DNA of 64,000 nt from an uncultured Collinsella sp. Lineage in GTDB: Bacteria; Actinomycetota; Coriobacteriia; Coriobacteriales; Coriobacteriaceae. The translations under genes and the position numbers were made by a program. The notes under the pieces are model-generated. The model did no database searches. It was not told the DNA's origin and saw nothing but the letters and a program-made list of their open reading frames with translations. Location: the NCBI GenBank assembly GCA_900541675.1, contig UQKU01000001.1, positions 124,001 to 188,000 on the forward strand, in the 5' to 3' direction. Numbering within the stretch: the stretch's first letter is position 1; each line of letters starts with the position of its first letter. Shown piece by piece: positions 7,888-17,734 of the stretch.

Positions 7888-9732
7888 CTAGGCCTCCTTG
7901 GTCGTAGAAATAGAATCGGACGATACTTCGACAGGTCCGCCAAAAGTACGGACAGCTGCGGCTCCACCGGCAAGCGGAGTCGCCATCTGGGCTTTTGTGC
8001 GTCGCGGTGCCGAAACGGGAAGTTCAAAGGCAAAGCCCATCGCAAGCAAAAACCACGTAAGCGTATAGGTTGCAACCAGAGCGGCAACAAGGCCGCCCAT
8101 CACGGCGCGTTGGGAAAATACGCTACATGCAGCCACAACCAGCACCGGAACCTCGCAGGCAGAAAGCGCAAGCACACCCTGCAGGAAGCCCGAGCGCCGA
8201 TCGCGCGCAAGTGCCCCCGCGGCAACGCCGGCTATGCCTGGCAGCGCCAACGCCAGTGCGGCAATAATACCCGGTAGCGACCCAGACCACACGAGCGATC
8301 CCAAAGTCGCCGTCACGCGAGCGCCCGACGCCAGCAGCGCGGCCGAAACCACGACCACAGCCCAAACCACGCCACAGACGACCGTCGCGCCGACCATCAG
8401 CGCGCGACGAACCGCGCGGCCAGACGCATCCATGGGGCACGGCGTGAGCGGCTCGCCGCGGAGCGAACGACCGACATTTTGCGCATAGTGGTCACAAAAC
8501 GCCGAGAGCGCCGCCTCGACCGCCGCCGGCTCGGGACGATCTTTTTGATGGCTGGACAGACAGGCCATCACCACGTCGAACAGCTGGGCATCGACAAACG
8601 CCAGCGCATCGCGTAGCTCCTCGGAATCCGGCTCAAGCCCCAGCTGCTGGGCCTGCTCGGCCGCAGCGAGCGCCACATCGGGCTCACGACGAAGCAGCTG
8701 AGTCAAATCGCAACCGGGCGCATGGGCACCAATGGGATAGTCGGGCAGCGTGTCCATCTTGAGACGGTAGGGGCTGGCGATGTCGCGCGTCTTTTTGCGC
8801 GAACCCGAGGTGCCCGAAGTGCTCGGCGCGGCTTCGTATGGCGCGGCGCCGGCAATGAGCTCGTAAACCGTGCTTGCCGCGGCGTAGACGTCGATCGCCG
8901 GCGACATACGCAAAGCGCGCAGGTCGGGAATATCGTCGGTGAGCATCTCGGGCGGGGCATAGGCAACCGTCGCGCGACGCAGCGTGGCATAGCGCTCCGT
9001 AAACGACGCCTTGCCGCCGGTACCGGCCACGGCCGACGCAGGCTCGAGCGCCAGCGACGAGCCAAAGTCGATCAGGCACAGGTCAAAGGTGCCCTCGGCA
9101 AGCTGCCGGTCAAGCGGTAGACGCGCCGTACGCACCATAATATTAGCGGGCGAGATATCGCGATGGACAAAGCCCTCCCCCACCAGGCTCATGCGGCAGA
9201 GCAGGTCGAACAGGTCGCGCCCCAAGCGCGCCGCCACAAGCGGCGATAGGCGGCCGGCATCGTCCACGGCAAGTCGCGAACGCAAGCGGGCAAGCGTCTC
9301 GCCCTCGACCCATTCCATGACAATTGCAGGCACACCGTCAACCTCGCCCCAGCCATAGAGGCGGGGAAAGCCCTTAAGGCCCGAAAGGGCGCGATGGCAT
9401 TCATATTCCTCGCGAAATGCCGCTTTGAACTTGGCGACCAGCGCCTCATGGGCGGCATCGTCGTCAAACTCATCGCGCGTCGGCAAGATGAGCTGTTTGA
9501 GTGCTACGGCCTCGCCTTGGGCGTTGACGGCACGCGTCACGCGGCCGATACCGCCACGGCGCATGGTGGCATCGTCGGCAAACAGTATCGTAAAACGACG
9601 CAGATAGGCAGGCAGTTCGTCCTGACCGAGCGCAATGGCCGGCTCAAACCCGTCGACACGCGCCAGGCGCAGGCCGACCATGGGATCGCGACCGAGCGAT
9701 TGTGGTGTGGTGGATGCAAGATCGGTCATCAT
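7888..9732 (-). CDS. membrane Ser/Thr protein kinase
   Basis: 614 residues. The Hanks-type kinase domain covers residues 45-400 or so: glycine loop GGIGRV, lysine in VALKQL, catalytic loop HRDISPANIM and DFGSS. Note Ser where the catalytic-loop Lys (HRDxKxxN) is usual, which might reduce activity. The C-terminal 150 residues contain about four hydrophobic helices and a short tail; there is no PASTA or other extracellular sensor. The start overlaps the stop of the preceding gene (ATGA), and the FHA gene follows directly. The substrate is probably the co-transcribed FHA protein or the anchored protein upstream. Confidence 0.87.
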   Translation of the reverse strand: MMTDLASTTPQSLGRDPMVGLRLARVDGFEPAIALGQDELPAYLRRFTILFADDATMRRGGIGRVTRAVNAQGEAVALKQLILPTRDEFDDDAAHEALVAKFKAAFREEYECHRALSGLKGFPRLYGWGEVDGVPAIVMEWVEGETLARLRSRLAVDDAGRLSPLVAARLGRDLFDLLCRMSLVGEGFVHRDISPANIMVRTARLPLDRQLAEGTFDLCLIDFGSSLALEPASAVAGTGGKASFTERYATLRRATVAYAPPEMLTDDIPDLRALRMSPAIDVYAAASTVYELIAGAAPYEAAPSTSGTSGSRKKTRDIASPYRLKMDTLPDYPIGAHAPGCDLTQLLRREPDVALAAAEQAQQLGLEPDSEELRDALAFVDAQLFDVVMACLSSHQKDRPEPAAVEAALSAFCDHYAQNVGRSLRGEPLTPCPMDASGRAVRRALMVGATVVCGVVWAVVVVSAALLASGARVTATLGSLVWSGSLPGIIAALALALPGIAGVAAGALARDRRSGFLQGVLALSACEVPVLVVAACSVFSQRAVMGGLVAALVATYTLTWFLLAMGFAFELPVSAPRRTKAQMATPLAGGAAAVRTFGGPVEVSSDSISTTKEA

Positions 9733-10634
9733 AGGGCAAGCGCCGCCACGTTATTGTTGAAGTTACCGAGCGCGACGTCATCATCGCCGTAATGGCCGAC
9801 CCATTGACATAGGTTGGTGTAACAGCCCCACAGATGGGCATACTGCTGATACCACTTTGACCGGGGCGAGAATGTCTGACGACCGAACTCGGCTCGAATG
9901 ACAAACATCTCCCCGACCAGGCTGTCGCACGGCCTGGGATCTCCCGTAGAGTTATAGGTCGAAACCACGTCATTGGCACGAGAAACATAGCCGTCGAGCA
10001 TGTTGTACTTGGTCACAAGCCAACTGTGAATGCTCTCTTCCTCAGCAGCGGAAAGGCCACCGGAGTTTGCATCGTTGTCAGTGTTGCCGCCCGTCGAGCC
10101 GCCGTTTCCAGACCCTCCGGCAGAGGAACCCGACCCAGAGCCGCCGCCCGAACTCGACGAATCCGAGCCGGAGCCAGAAGTATCCGAGCTACCGGGCTTT
10201 CCGGACTGCTGGGCGTCCTGCTCCTTCTGCTGCTCGACCTTATTCACCGTTGCCGCTACGCTATTGTTGGACAACCGATCGATGATCTTGGTGTTGGTGA
10301 GCACGATGGTTTTGCCATTGGCAAGCGTGACTTCGTTGTCCGGGGCCTCGGCGCCGTCCGCGTCGTCGGCGCCAAACACAATATGCGCGACCACACTTGC
10401 CCAAGCATATCCAGTCGTGGTCCCCAGGTCACTTTTGACCTCATGCCCCACGCGCGGTTCGCGTGCGGCATGTGCCTGCATCATGGACGGCACGGTCATG
10501 CCATAGGCAGAAACGCCAGCTATGACCAGCACCAGCGAGCAAGACAGCAGTGCGTACGCCCGCGGCGCCAAGCCCAGTCGGCGTCGCATGCGCACCGCGG
10601 CGCCGCGCTTTGTCTGAGTGCCACCGGGCCGCAT
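9729..10634 (-). CDS. membrane-anchored protein with Ser/Gly linker
   Basis: Start chosen at 10634 because GGAGGAG lies six bases upstream; a longer frame from 10727 has no such site. The 301-residue product has a basic N-terminus, one transmembrane helix (about residues 22-48) and an external region. A low-complexity Ser/Gly stretch of about 50 residues, typical of a flexible spacer, is followed by a C-terminal helical domain of 100 residues rich in Tyr and Trp. No family is recognised. As first gene of the kinase/FHA operon it may be the external sensor or the regulated client. Confidence 0.72.
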   Translation of the reverse strand: MRPGGTQTKRGAAVRMRRRLGLAPRAYALLSCSLVLVIAGVSAYGMTVPSMMQAHAAREPRVGHEVKSDLGTTTGYAWASVVAHIVFGADDADGAEAPDNEVTLANGKTIVLTNTKIIDRLSNNSVAATVNKVEQQKEQDAQQSGKPGSSDTSGSGSDSSSSGGGSGSGSSAGGSGNGGSTGGNTDNDANSGGLSAAEEESIHSWLVTKYNMLDGYVSRANDVVSTYNSTGDPRPCDSLVGEMFVIRAEFGRQTFSPRSKWYQQYAHLWGCYTNLCQWVGHYGDDDVALGNFNNNVAALAL

Positions 10635-10879
10635 GCGTTCTCCTCCAACAAAAACACGCCGCTCGGGAGCGGCGCATTCATTCGAATCCATATTTGAGTG
10701 TATCAGCGAACCCAAAAGGTTGCGCAACGAATGGGCAAATTAAGGATGCGAGTGGAAGCATCCATGCGATAAGCGGATACAAAGCATCTTTGTTGCACAA
10801 CAAACTTACAGTCGCACGGGGAAATTATGGCTACCCCGTGCGTCGCGATGAAGACATACGGCAGGAGCAGGCTCGCCAC

Positions 10880-11476
10880 CTAAATCGTGCGACGGGCCTC
10901 GATGGCGCGCCCAAGCGTAAGCTCGTCGGCATACTCCAGGTCGCCGCCCACGGGAAGGCCGCTCGCCAGACGCGATACCTCAACGCCCAGCGGCTTGATA
11001 GTGCGGGCCAGGTAGCTCGCCGTGGTCTCGCCCTCGATATTGGGGTTGGTGGCGATGATGACCTCGTGGATGTCCTCGTGGCCCAAGCGTGCCAGCAGCT
11101 CACGAATGTGCAACTGCTCGGGACCAATCTTGTCCATGGGACTGATCACGCCGCCCAATACGTGGTAGAGACCGTGGTAGCTGCCCGTGCGCTCAATCGC
11201 CTGGACATCGCGCGGCTCGCCCACCACGCAAATGCGAGTGGTATCGCGCATCGAATCCTGGCAGATGGAGCACTCGTCGGCCGTGGCGTAGTTAAAGCAG
11301 CGGCTGCAAAAGTGAACCTCCTGCTTAACCTCCAGGATAGCCTCGGCCAGGCGGCGCGCCTCCTCGGCATCGGCCTCGAGCAGGTAATAGGCGATGCGCT
11401 GGGCCGACTTGGGACCAATGCCCGGCAGACGGCCCAGCTCATCGAGCAATTTTTGCAGACTATGGTTGGCACTCAT
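10880..11476 (-). CDS. recR: recombination protein RecR
   Basis: 198 residues starting MSANHSLQKLLDELGRLPG, the RecR helix-hairpin-helix region. The four-Cys zinc motif CSRCFNYATADECSIC and a Toprim domain (VVGEPRDV, IIATNPNIEGE) follow. RecR acts with RecF/RecO to load RecA on gapped DNA. It lies 13 bases after ybaB, the common ybaB-recR arrangement. The ATG at 11476 is chosen over a longer frame because it gives the standard family length. Confidence 0.97.
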   Translation of the reverse strand: MSANHSLQKLLDELGRLPGIGPKSAQRIAYYLLEADAEEARRLAEAILEVKQEVHFCSRCFNYATADECSICQDSMRDTTRICVVGEPRDVQAIERTGSYHGLYHVLGGVISPMDKIGPEQLHIRELLARLGHEDIHEVIIATNPNIEGETTASYLARTIKPLGVEVSRLASGLPVGGDLEYADELTLGRAIEARRTI

Positions 11477-11489
11477 ATATATGCGTGTC

Positions 11490-11810
11490 TTAGAACGGCA
11501 TGCCCGGGATGTTGAGGCCGCCGGTGATGGCGCCCATCTGCTTGTTGGCAAGCTCGTTGACACCGCGGACGGCCTCGTTGACGGCAGCCATGATCATGTC
11601 CTGCAGCATATCGACGTCCTCGGGATCGAGGGCATCGGGGTCGATGGTGAGGTTGACGAGCTCCATCTCGCCGTTAACGGTCACCTTGACCATGCCGCCG
11701 CCGGCAGAGGCGTCGACGGTCTGAGACTTGAGGTTCTCCTGCGCGGCGGCAAGCTGCTCCTGCATCTTGCGGGCCTGCTTCATCATCTGCTGCATGTTCA
11801 TACCGGCCAT
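11490..11810 (-). CDS. YbaB/EbfC nucleoid-associated protein
   Basis: 106 residues, the normal family length. The Met/Gln-rich N-terminal helix (MNMQQMMKQARKMQEQL) and the conserved GGGMVKVTVNG segment identify the YbaB/EbfC family, a dimeric DNA-binding protein. AAAGGAGCC precedes the ATG. It is co-transcribed with recR. dnaX lies further upstream but is separated by two small genes. Confidence 0.95.
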   Translation of the reverse strand: MAGMNMQQMMKQARKMQEQLAAAQENLKSQTVDASAGGGMVKVTVNGEMELVNLTIDPDALDPEDVDMLQDMIMAAVNEAVRGVNELANKQMGAITGGLNIPGMPF

Positions 11811-12151
11811 GATGGCTCCTTTACGTGCGGCCGCGCGCCGAGCTGCAAGGGCAGCCGGAGCACGGCGGGACTTTCAAACTCAAAAATCGTACCACGGCGC
11901 GGGGCAAGCAAGCGGGGCGGACACGCTACCTCAGTCGATATACATGTCCTGGAGTGCAAACCGCACCCAAAGATTATGCGAAGTTGAATAATTCGCATCT
12001 GCATAATATTGAAAGCTAAATCTTGTAGAGCCGGAATCCGACATTTTCTGCATCCAGCTAGATAACAAAATGCCGAACCGCTGCTCGAGGCGGCGCTCAT
12101 GATGGCAGGGTATAATTTGATTGTCACAGACAGCAATTTGGAGGTGCCCCC
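11811..12151. other. intergenic region between ybaB and a divergent membrane-protein gene
   Basis: The ybaB promoter should lie here but was not resolved. A good -10 (TATAAT, 12111-12116) points towards the plus-strand gene at 12152, without a clear -35. The remainder is AT-rich and shows nothing else. Confidence 0.45.
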
Positions 12152-12637
12152 ATGAATGCCCCCGACGCGCTCCAAAACATCCGCTCAAAACACCCCGTTG
12201 CATATGTGGTTCTCTATCTCTTTGTCGGCTGGGCATTGCTGGTTGTCATCACCCATGCCATAGCTTTTGGAGCAGAACTGCTGATAGCCAGCTCGGACCA
12301 GCCCGTCGTCAAATGGGAAGCGACCGATGAGTGCACCGACGGAACCCGAACCATTTACTACAACAGCCCGTCCCTCTACCAAGAGTTCAAGGTCAAGATA
12401 AAGGACTCCAAGATTGTCGATGCCGAACTGGGCTCTTTATTTACAATCGGAGCAACCGTCAACGCCGAGCAAGTCGAGTACACGGACAGCCATGCGACGT
12501 ATCGTATCGACCTCAGCATCCTAGGCCGACCGTCACGCGCCTGTCTGCTCGAATGCGAGATACGCGGCACCACGCTACACATGTCCGAAATGCAGATGCG
12601 CCCGGACAAGGAATCCTTGAAGGGCCAGAGGCCCTAA
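12152..12637 (+). CDS. hypothetical membrane-anchored protein
   Basis: 161 residues with one N-terminal transmembrane helix (about 17-45) and a predominantly beta extracytoplasmic part. TTTGGAGG precedes the ATG. No family is recognised. It is convergent with the small gene at 12701 and divergent from ybaB-recR. Confidence 0.7.
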   Translation: MNAPDALQNIRSKHPVAYVVLYLFVGWALLVVITHAIAFGAELLIASSDQPVVKWEATDECTDGTRTIYYNSPSLYQEFKVKIKDSKIVDAELGSLFTIGATVNAEQVEYTDSHATYRIDLSILGRPSRACLLECEIRGTTLHMSEMQMRPDKESLKGQRP

Positions 12638-12700
12638 GTCCAGCGAGCTCCGTTCTCCCCCGTCCAGAAGAAGATGATGTACGGCCCGAGTCGAAACAGA

Positions 12701-12961
12701 CTAGGCATAGACTCGTCCGCCTTCGTAGGCAAAACGCAGGATGAGCGGGGCATTGTTGCGCACGAAATCATCGAGTTCTTTGAGGTTCGCTTCGCTAAAG
12801 CCCTCGTGTGACACCCAATTGAATGCCGGCAAGATACACTCCGCCGTGTCAAAACCCCAATCGCGCGGGCGCTCCACAACAACCTTCACCGTGTTGTCCT
12901 CCCGGACTTCGGAATACGAAACCTGCGTATCGTCCTCAAGGCGGACATATTCCCACATCAT
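12701..12961 (-). CDS. hypothetical 86-residue protein
   Basis: Soluble, acidic, Trp- and Phe-containing small protein starting MMWEYVRLEDD, with no membrane segment and no recognised domain. It begins about 55 bases after the dnaX stop, on the same strand, and may be read from dnaX transcripts. A protein-like composition and a clean reading frame support it, but no homologue is known to me. Confidence 0.6.
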   Translation of the reverse strand: MMWEYVRLEDDTQVSYSEVREDNTVKVVVERPRDWGFDTAECILPAFNWVSHEGFSEANLKELDDFVRNNAPLILRFAYEGGRVYA

Positions 12962-13015
12962 AAGCTCGCTCCGTTCAAAGGGTTCTCTTCTTGAGCAGTA
13001 TACCCGCCTGCGCAG

Positions 13016-15478
13016 CTACTCCACCGGCTTGAAGATGGTGGACTGACCGAAGACGCTGCGGATGAGGGCTTTGGCCTCGTCCTCGGTCTGCGGGATGCTC
13101 GGGACTGCGCCCTGATGGCCGAAGGGGCTGCCCGCACCGGGGTTGGACTCCCAGGGAGCTGCAGGAGCGTCCCCCTCTTTGGGGGCAGTTGCGGCGGGCT
13201 TGGGCGCGGACGCCGTGGCCGGCGCGTCGAACGGAGGCAGATCGTCCCCGCCCGCATCGGCGGCAAAACCGGCGACCATGGCATCGTCGTAGGGCACCTG
13301 CTCGGATTCCCACGGCGCAGACGGCGCGGCGGGCTGAGCCTTGGGAGCGGATGCGCGCTCGGGCGCTCGGGGTGCGGGCTCGGTCGGGAGCTTGCCCGTG
13401 GCAGGAGCGCCGGCGGGGTTGTCGGAGCGCAGCCAGGGGGCCTTAGCCAGGTCGGATGACTTGGGCGCAGGCGCGGCGGCGGGCTTAGGCCCGGGGACCG
13501 GGGCAGCCGGTTTGGGCGCAACGGGTTCAGGCGCCGACGGGGTCGGTGCCATCACCGGCGTCGCTTGCTGCTGCGGAGCGCTGGCGCTCGAGGATACAGG
13601 GGCCGCCGAGGACACGGGTTGCGGGTCCGCAGATACCGCAGCCCGTGCAGATGGAGAATGCTCCTCATGTTGAGGAGCCGGCGTGCCACCCCCATCCAGG
13701 ACATAGTCGACGGTACGACGACCGAAGACCGCACTGACTGTCGGCAGGACCACCGACTGCGTGTCGGCGCGTCCGAGCATCTTGATGGCAAAGGTCGAGC
13801 CCGCGGGGAACGAGACCGTGAGCTTGGAGCCGTCGTCGGCCGTGGCGCGGGCGTTGAGCAAAAGTCCCGCGTAGGAGGCCTGACGAGCCTTGACGCGCTC
13901 GACAACCTCGGCCCATTTGCGCTGGAGCTCGCCGGCATCCTCAACCGCAGGGGTCTCGGCGGCGCCGGCGGCAGCAACCTGAGCGGCAGTGTTGGGCTTG
14001 GACACCGGCACGGTCGATGCCGCAGGCGCGGGAGCCGCAACGGGTTGAGGTGCAGGCGTTACAGGTTTGGGCGCCGACGCAGGAGCCGCGGACTTGGGCG
14101 CAGGCTGAGCCGCCGGAGCGGCAGCACCACGGTCCCAAGGCATACCGCCCTGGCGCGCGGACGTATCAGCGGTGGTAGCAGATGCCGCCGGAGTAGCGGC
14201 TCGGGCACCCGAGATCAGCGTCGGCTGCTGGGCAGCAGCGGGTACGGATGCTGCAGGCGCGGTGGCCTGAGCAGCAGCCACGCTCGCCGGCACGGCGCCG
14301 TTGGCAACCATGGCCTCCAGACGCGCCACGCGCTCGGCCAATGCCTCAATCGTTAAATCAGCCTCGGGACGTGCCAGACGCGTACAGGCAATCTCGAGCA
14401 CCAGGCGCACGTCGCTCGCGCCCCTCATCTCCAGCGCGGCATCGTCGAGCACCGTCAGCACGCGGGCCAGGCGGTCGGCAGGATGCTCGCCAAAGGCAGC
14501 GGCCTCGGCAGCAAGCGCCTCGGCCTGCTCGGAGCCGCCCTCAAACAGCTCGGCACGGGCACCGGCAACGCAGGCAACGTACACGTCACGCACATGCGCT
14601 ACCAGGTCGCGCGTCAGCTCCAGCAGGTCGTTTCCTTCCTCGACCTGCGCACGGATCAGTCCATAGAGCTCGGCAACATCGCGATCGGCAATGGCGCGGG
14701 AAAACTCGCCCAGAATCTGGTCCGAAACCTCGCCTAAAAGCGAGCGGGCATCGTCCGCATGCACAGAACCGTTGCCAAAAACGCTCAGCTGCTCCAGCGT
14801 GGAGAGCGCGTCGCGCATGCCGCCCTTGGCATGGCGCGCCACGATGGCGAGCGCCTCGTCGTCGTAATCGAAGCCCTCCTGCTCGCATACGTATGCCAAG
14901 CGATGCTCAATATCCTCGTTGCCGATGCGATGGAAATCGAAACGCTGGCAGCGCGAGAGGATGGTCTCCAGAATCTTTTGCGGGTCGGTGGTGCACAGCA
15001 CAAAGATCACGTGTGCCGGCGGCTCCTCAAGCGTCTTGAGCAGCGCGTTGAACGCCGCCGTCGTGAGCATGTGGACCTCGTCGATGATATAGATCTTGTA
15101 CTTGCCGCGCACCGGGGCAAAGTTGACGGAATTGATGATCTCCTCACGCACATTGTCCACGCCCGTGCGGCTTGCGGCATCGAGCTCGTAGACATCCGGG
15201 TGGCTGCCCTCGGCAATGAGCTCGCACTCCTCGCAAGTACCGTCGGGCATGCAGCCGCTTGCACCTTCGGCGCGCGCCGCCTCGGCATTGCGGCACAGCA
15301 GCGCCTTGGCCAGAATGCGCGCCATGGTGGTCTTGCCCGTGCCGCGCGGTCCGCAGAACAGGTAGGCGTGGGACAAGCGCCCCTCGGTGATGGCATGCTC
15401 GAGCGTCGAGACGATATGCTGCTGGCCCACCACGGAGTCGAAGGTGAGCGGGCGATACTTTCGGTACAACGATTCCAT
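13016..15478 (-). CDS. dnaX: DNA polymerase III subunit gamma/tau
   Basis: 820 residues from the ATG at 15478, which has GGGGGAGC upstream; a longer frame to 15697 has no support. The start MESLYRKYRPLTF is diagnostic. The clamp-loader AAA+ module has Walker A GPRGTGKTT, a Cys zinc module (CMPDGTCEEC), IDEVHML and the sensor-1 region. From about residue 385 to the end is a long Ala/Pro-rich tail, which in tau contacts the polymerase and helicase. It is encoded by GC-rich low-complexity DNA that also produces many spurious open frames. Whether a frameshift yields gamma was not assessed. Confidence 0.97.
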   Translation of the reverse strand: MESLYRKYRPLTFDSVVGQQHIVSTLEHAITEGRLSHAYLFCGPRGTGKTTMARILAKALLCRNAEAARAEGASGCMPDGTCEECELIAEGSHPDVYELDAASRTGVDNVREEIINSVNFAPVRGKYKIYIIDEVHMLTTAAFNALLKTLEEPPAHVIFVLCTTDPQKILETILSRCQRFDFHRIGNEDIEHRLAYVCEQEGFDYDDEALAIVARHAKGGMRDALSTLEQLSVFGNGSVHADDARSLLGEVSDQILGEFSRAIADRDVAELYGLIRAQVEEGNDLLELTRDLVAHVRDVYVACVAGARAELFEGGSEQAEALAAEAAAFGEHPADRLARVLTVLDDAALEMRGASDVRLVLEIACTRLARPEADLTIEALAERVARLEAMVANGAVPASVAAAQATAPAASVPAAAQQPTLISGARAATPAASATTADTSARQGGMPWDRGAAAPAAQPAPKSAAPASAPKPVTPAPQPVAAPAPAASTVPVSKPNTAAQVAAAGAAETPAVEDAGELQRKWAEVVERVKARQASYAGLLLNARATADDGSKLTVSFPAGSTFAIKMLGRADTQSVVLPTVSAVFGRRTVDYVLDGGGTPAPQHEEHSPSARAAVSADPQPVSSAAPVSSSASAPQQQATPVMAPTPSAPEPVAPKPAAPVPGPKPAAAPAPKSSDLAKAPWLRSDNPAGAPATGKLPTEPAPRAPERASAPKAQPAAPSAPWESEQVPYDDAMVAGFAADAGGDDLPPFDAPATASAPKPAATAPKEGDAPAAPWESNPGAGSPFGHQGAVPSIPQTEDEAKALIRSVFGQSTIFKPVE

Positions 15479-15593
15479 GGGTGCTCCCCCGGGTATACTG
15501 AGACTTGTTGCCGCGATGGCCATGCGGTCGCACGGCATACTGCATTCATAATAACCCGTACGGCGAGCCCGCCGCGATAGGAGTCTAAAGAGC

Positions 15594-16319
15594 ATGGTAG
15601 ACGCAGAGAGCAACCTCGTTCCCTCCGAAGCAGCCGACCAGGTCGAGGTCGCGCTCGAGAAGCAGGCCGCGGCCGATGACGGCATCCTGTACCTCAACGA
15701 GTATCAGTACGAAAACGACCTCGTCACCGACTTTGCGCGCCTGGTCGCCTCGCCCAGGCGCCGTGGCTCCCTGTACGTCGCCGCCGCGATTGCCGCGCTC
15801 ATCGGCATCGGCATGCTGGTGGCCGGCGGCAGCTGGATCAAGTTCGGCGTCGTGCTGATCGTGTTCGGCGCCTTTTTGGCCTGGTGGAGCAAGAACCTGC
15901 ACCACACGCTCGCCCGCGACTTTATCGATGCCGTCGAGGCCGACGAGTCCATGGGCGGCCGCTACCGCCGCGTCGCCGCCAACGAGGACGGCCTGATGGT
16001 CTGGGGCAAGAGCGGCAAGTCGCAGTTCTTCCCGTTTGAGAAACTCGACCACGTGCTCGACGGCGAGCGCATCTTTGTGGCCATGTTCGCCGACCAGGGC
16101 GTGACGATCCCCAAGGACACCTTTGTTCGCGGCGATGCCGAGCAGTTTGGCCCCTTCCTTAAGGCGCGCATCAACAAAAAACTCCGCATCGAGACCAAGA
16201 AGAAGAAAATGAAGGCCGAGAAGGCCGCCGCCGAGGCCAAGCAGGGCGATAAGGCCGACAAGCCCCAGGAGACCAAGGGCAAGCAGCGCAAGCAGAAGAA
16301 GAACAAGAAGAAGCGGTAA
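15594..16319 (+). CDS. YcxB-like membrane protein
   Basis: 241 residues with two close transmembrane helices (about 58-100). A cytoplasmic domain then resembles the YcxB-like family (GLMVWGKSGKSQFFPFEKLD). The Lys-rich C-terminal tail is strongly basic (KKNKKKR) and likely touches membrane lipid or nucleic acid. It is divergent from dnaX across a 115-base gap that must contain both promoters. Function unknown. Confidence 0.78.
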   Translation: MVDAESNLVPSEAADQVEVALEKQAAADDGILYLNEYQYENDLVTDFARLVASPRRRGSLYVAAAIAALIGIGMLVAGGSWIKFGVVLIVFGAFLAWWSKNLHHTLARDFIDAVEADESMGGRYRRVAANEDGLMVWGKSGKSQFFPFEKLDHVLDGERIFVAMFADQGVTIPKDTFVRGDAEQFGPFLKARINKKLRIETKKKKMKAEKAAAEAKQGDKADKPQETKGKQRKQKKNKKKR

Positions 16320-16345
16320 TCCGGCCGACACCGAAGGTGCCTCGT

Positions 16346-16389
16346 CCCGCGCCCGATTCCGAGTCGGAGCGCCTTAAATCGGGCGCGGG
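16346..16389. terminator. bidirectional hairpin between convergent genes
   Basis: Perfect 13-bp arms, CCCGCGCCCGATT and AATCGGGCGCGGG, with inner pairing CCGA/TCGG. It sits between the YcxB-like stop and the convergent stop at 16425. There is no strong T-tract, so its termination efficiency is uncertain. Confidence 0.65.
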
Positions 16390-16424
16390 TACCGCCGATG
16401 GACCCATTTTGCCTAACTCTCGAG

Positions 16425-17093
16425 CTACTTCACTTCAAACCTTAAGAGCCTTCTCTCTGGCAGATCGGTCATCTTCATCGTATAAGTCCCAGGAAAAGCC
16501 TTCTCAAAACGGACGGTCTCGTAACCTTCGAAATAGTCGTTGGTGTTTTGCATCATGAATGGGACAAGCAACTCGTTCTCCGCCCCAACCTGTACAGCAA
16601 ACGCAGCAGAACCGCCCAGAGCCGGCATTGCCTGCGTTATCAGATCGGTATTGACCACAAAGTCATAGTTTGGCGCAGACTCCGGCACCAAATGCCAAAC
16701 ATACGTTTTGATTCCGCCTTCGACATTGTCCTTATTCCTGACACGCATCTTTACGGCGATAACACACGTGATGTCGGCGTCCTTCAATTTCGTTTTCGTA
16801 TCCACGATGCCATATTTTGAATAATCATCATGCGCACGCTTGAGATACTCGCGCGGCGTGAGCAGCTCTGCCCCGTCTATGCAAAACGAATACCCGTCAG
16901 TCGCCACATCCTTCGACCCCAGAAACGCCCCATCCATCGAGAGCCATTCGCCCTCCGCATAATATTTCTCAGGAATGACCGTCCGGTTCCCGTTAACGAC
17001 GCTCACCCTCATGCCCGCAAGGCCGGTAGCAGCACAGCCGAAAAGAGCAAGCACCGCCCTTCTTGTCCACAGGGTCTTCTTCATCGCGCTCAC
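16425..17093 (-). CDS. exported protein of the ABC transporter operon
   Basis: 222 residues with an N-terminal hydrophobic segment (residues 12-28) ending LFGC, a borderline lipobox, preceded by TRR. It is likely membrane- or lipid-anchored outside the cell. The rest is soluble and beta-rich. The start (GTG) overlaps the ATPase stop in GTGA, so it is translationally coupled to the transporter. It may be an accessory or immunity component, and it resembles small exported proteins next to bacteriocin-immunity transporters, but no family is certain. Confidence 0.7.
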   Translation of the reverse strand: MSAMKKTLWTRRAVLALFGCAATGLAGMRVSVVNGNRTVIPEKYYAEGEWLSMDGAFLGSKDVATDGYSFCIDGAELLTPREYLKRAHDDYSKYGIVDTKTKLKDADITCVIAVKMRVRNKDNVEGGIKTYVWHLVPESAPNYDFVVNTDLITQAMPALGGSAAFAVQVGAENELLVPFMMQNTNDYFEGYETVRFEKAFPGTYTMKMTDLPERRLLRFEVK

Positions 17094-17734
17094 GACCTTT
17101 CCCGAACTTTCACAACGGCACCGTCACGCATGCAGTAAACCCGATCGGCCAGCTCCTCGAGCACCTCTCCGTCATGGCTGGACAGAATAACCTCGCGACC
17201 CGTTGAGGCCGCCATCGCCACAACGCGCTTGAGCATTTCAACGCCCGCTTCGTCGAGGGCATTTGTTGGCTCATCGAGAACAAGCAGCTTCGGCTTTTCC
17301 ATAATTGCCGCAGCTATCCCCAGACGTTGCTTCATCCCAAGCGAGTATGCTCGGAACTTCTTTTTTTCGTCTGCATCGAGCCCCACGAGCCGCAGGGCAG
17401 AGTGAATGTCCTCGGGGGTGGCAACGCCCTTGATCTGGGCGATGAGCTCCAGATTGTCGTAGCCAGACAGATATCCTAAAAAGGAAGGCGCCTCGATCAA
17501 CATCCCCAGACTCGGCGGGAACGAGATGTCCGCCCCAAGCCTTTGGCAATCGATAGAGATCTCGCCTTCGGTAGGCTTGATCAATCCGCAGACCGCTCGC
17601 ATAAGCATGGTCTTACCCGAACCGTTTATCCCCTGAAGCCCAACCACAGTCCCAGGGTCAACCTCGATGGACACGTTGCGCAGAACATCGTTTTTGCCCA
17701 TGCGCTTCGATACGTCCCTAACGATCACGCTCAT
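17090..17734 (-). CDS. ABC transporter ATP-binding protein (immunity/efflux type)
   Basis: 214 residues from the ATG at 17734, which has AAGGGGGAC upstream. Walker A GINGSGKT, Walker B LLVLDEPTNALD, the switch His in SSHD and a degenerate signature (YSLGMKQR). The short single-domain ATPase with two separate permeases is the layout of lantibiotic-immunity and drug-efflux transporters. It overlaps the permease stop (ATGA). The longer frame reaching 18073 is spurious. Confidence 0.9.
   Translation of the reverse strand: MSVIVRDVSKRMGKNDVLRNVSIEVDPGTVVGLQGINGSGKTMLMRAVCGLIKPTEGEISIDCQRLGADISFPPSLGMLIEAPSFLGYLSGYDNLELIAQIKGVATPEDIHSALRLVGLDADEKKKFRAYSLGMKQRLGIAAAIMEKPKLLVLDEPTNALDEAGVEMLKRVVAMAASTGREVILSSHDGEVLEELADRVYCMRDGAVVKVRERS

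Noticed and set aside
6796..8277. 493-codon plus-strand open frame
   Set aside because: It runs antisense to the FHA and kinase genes; its protein is low-complexity Arg/Gly/His and it has no ribosome-binding site.
15480..15593. small SRP RNA near dnaX
   Set aside because: The gap is only 114 bases, without the conserved SRP tetraloop helix; it fits two divergent promoters.
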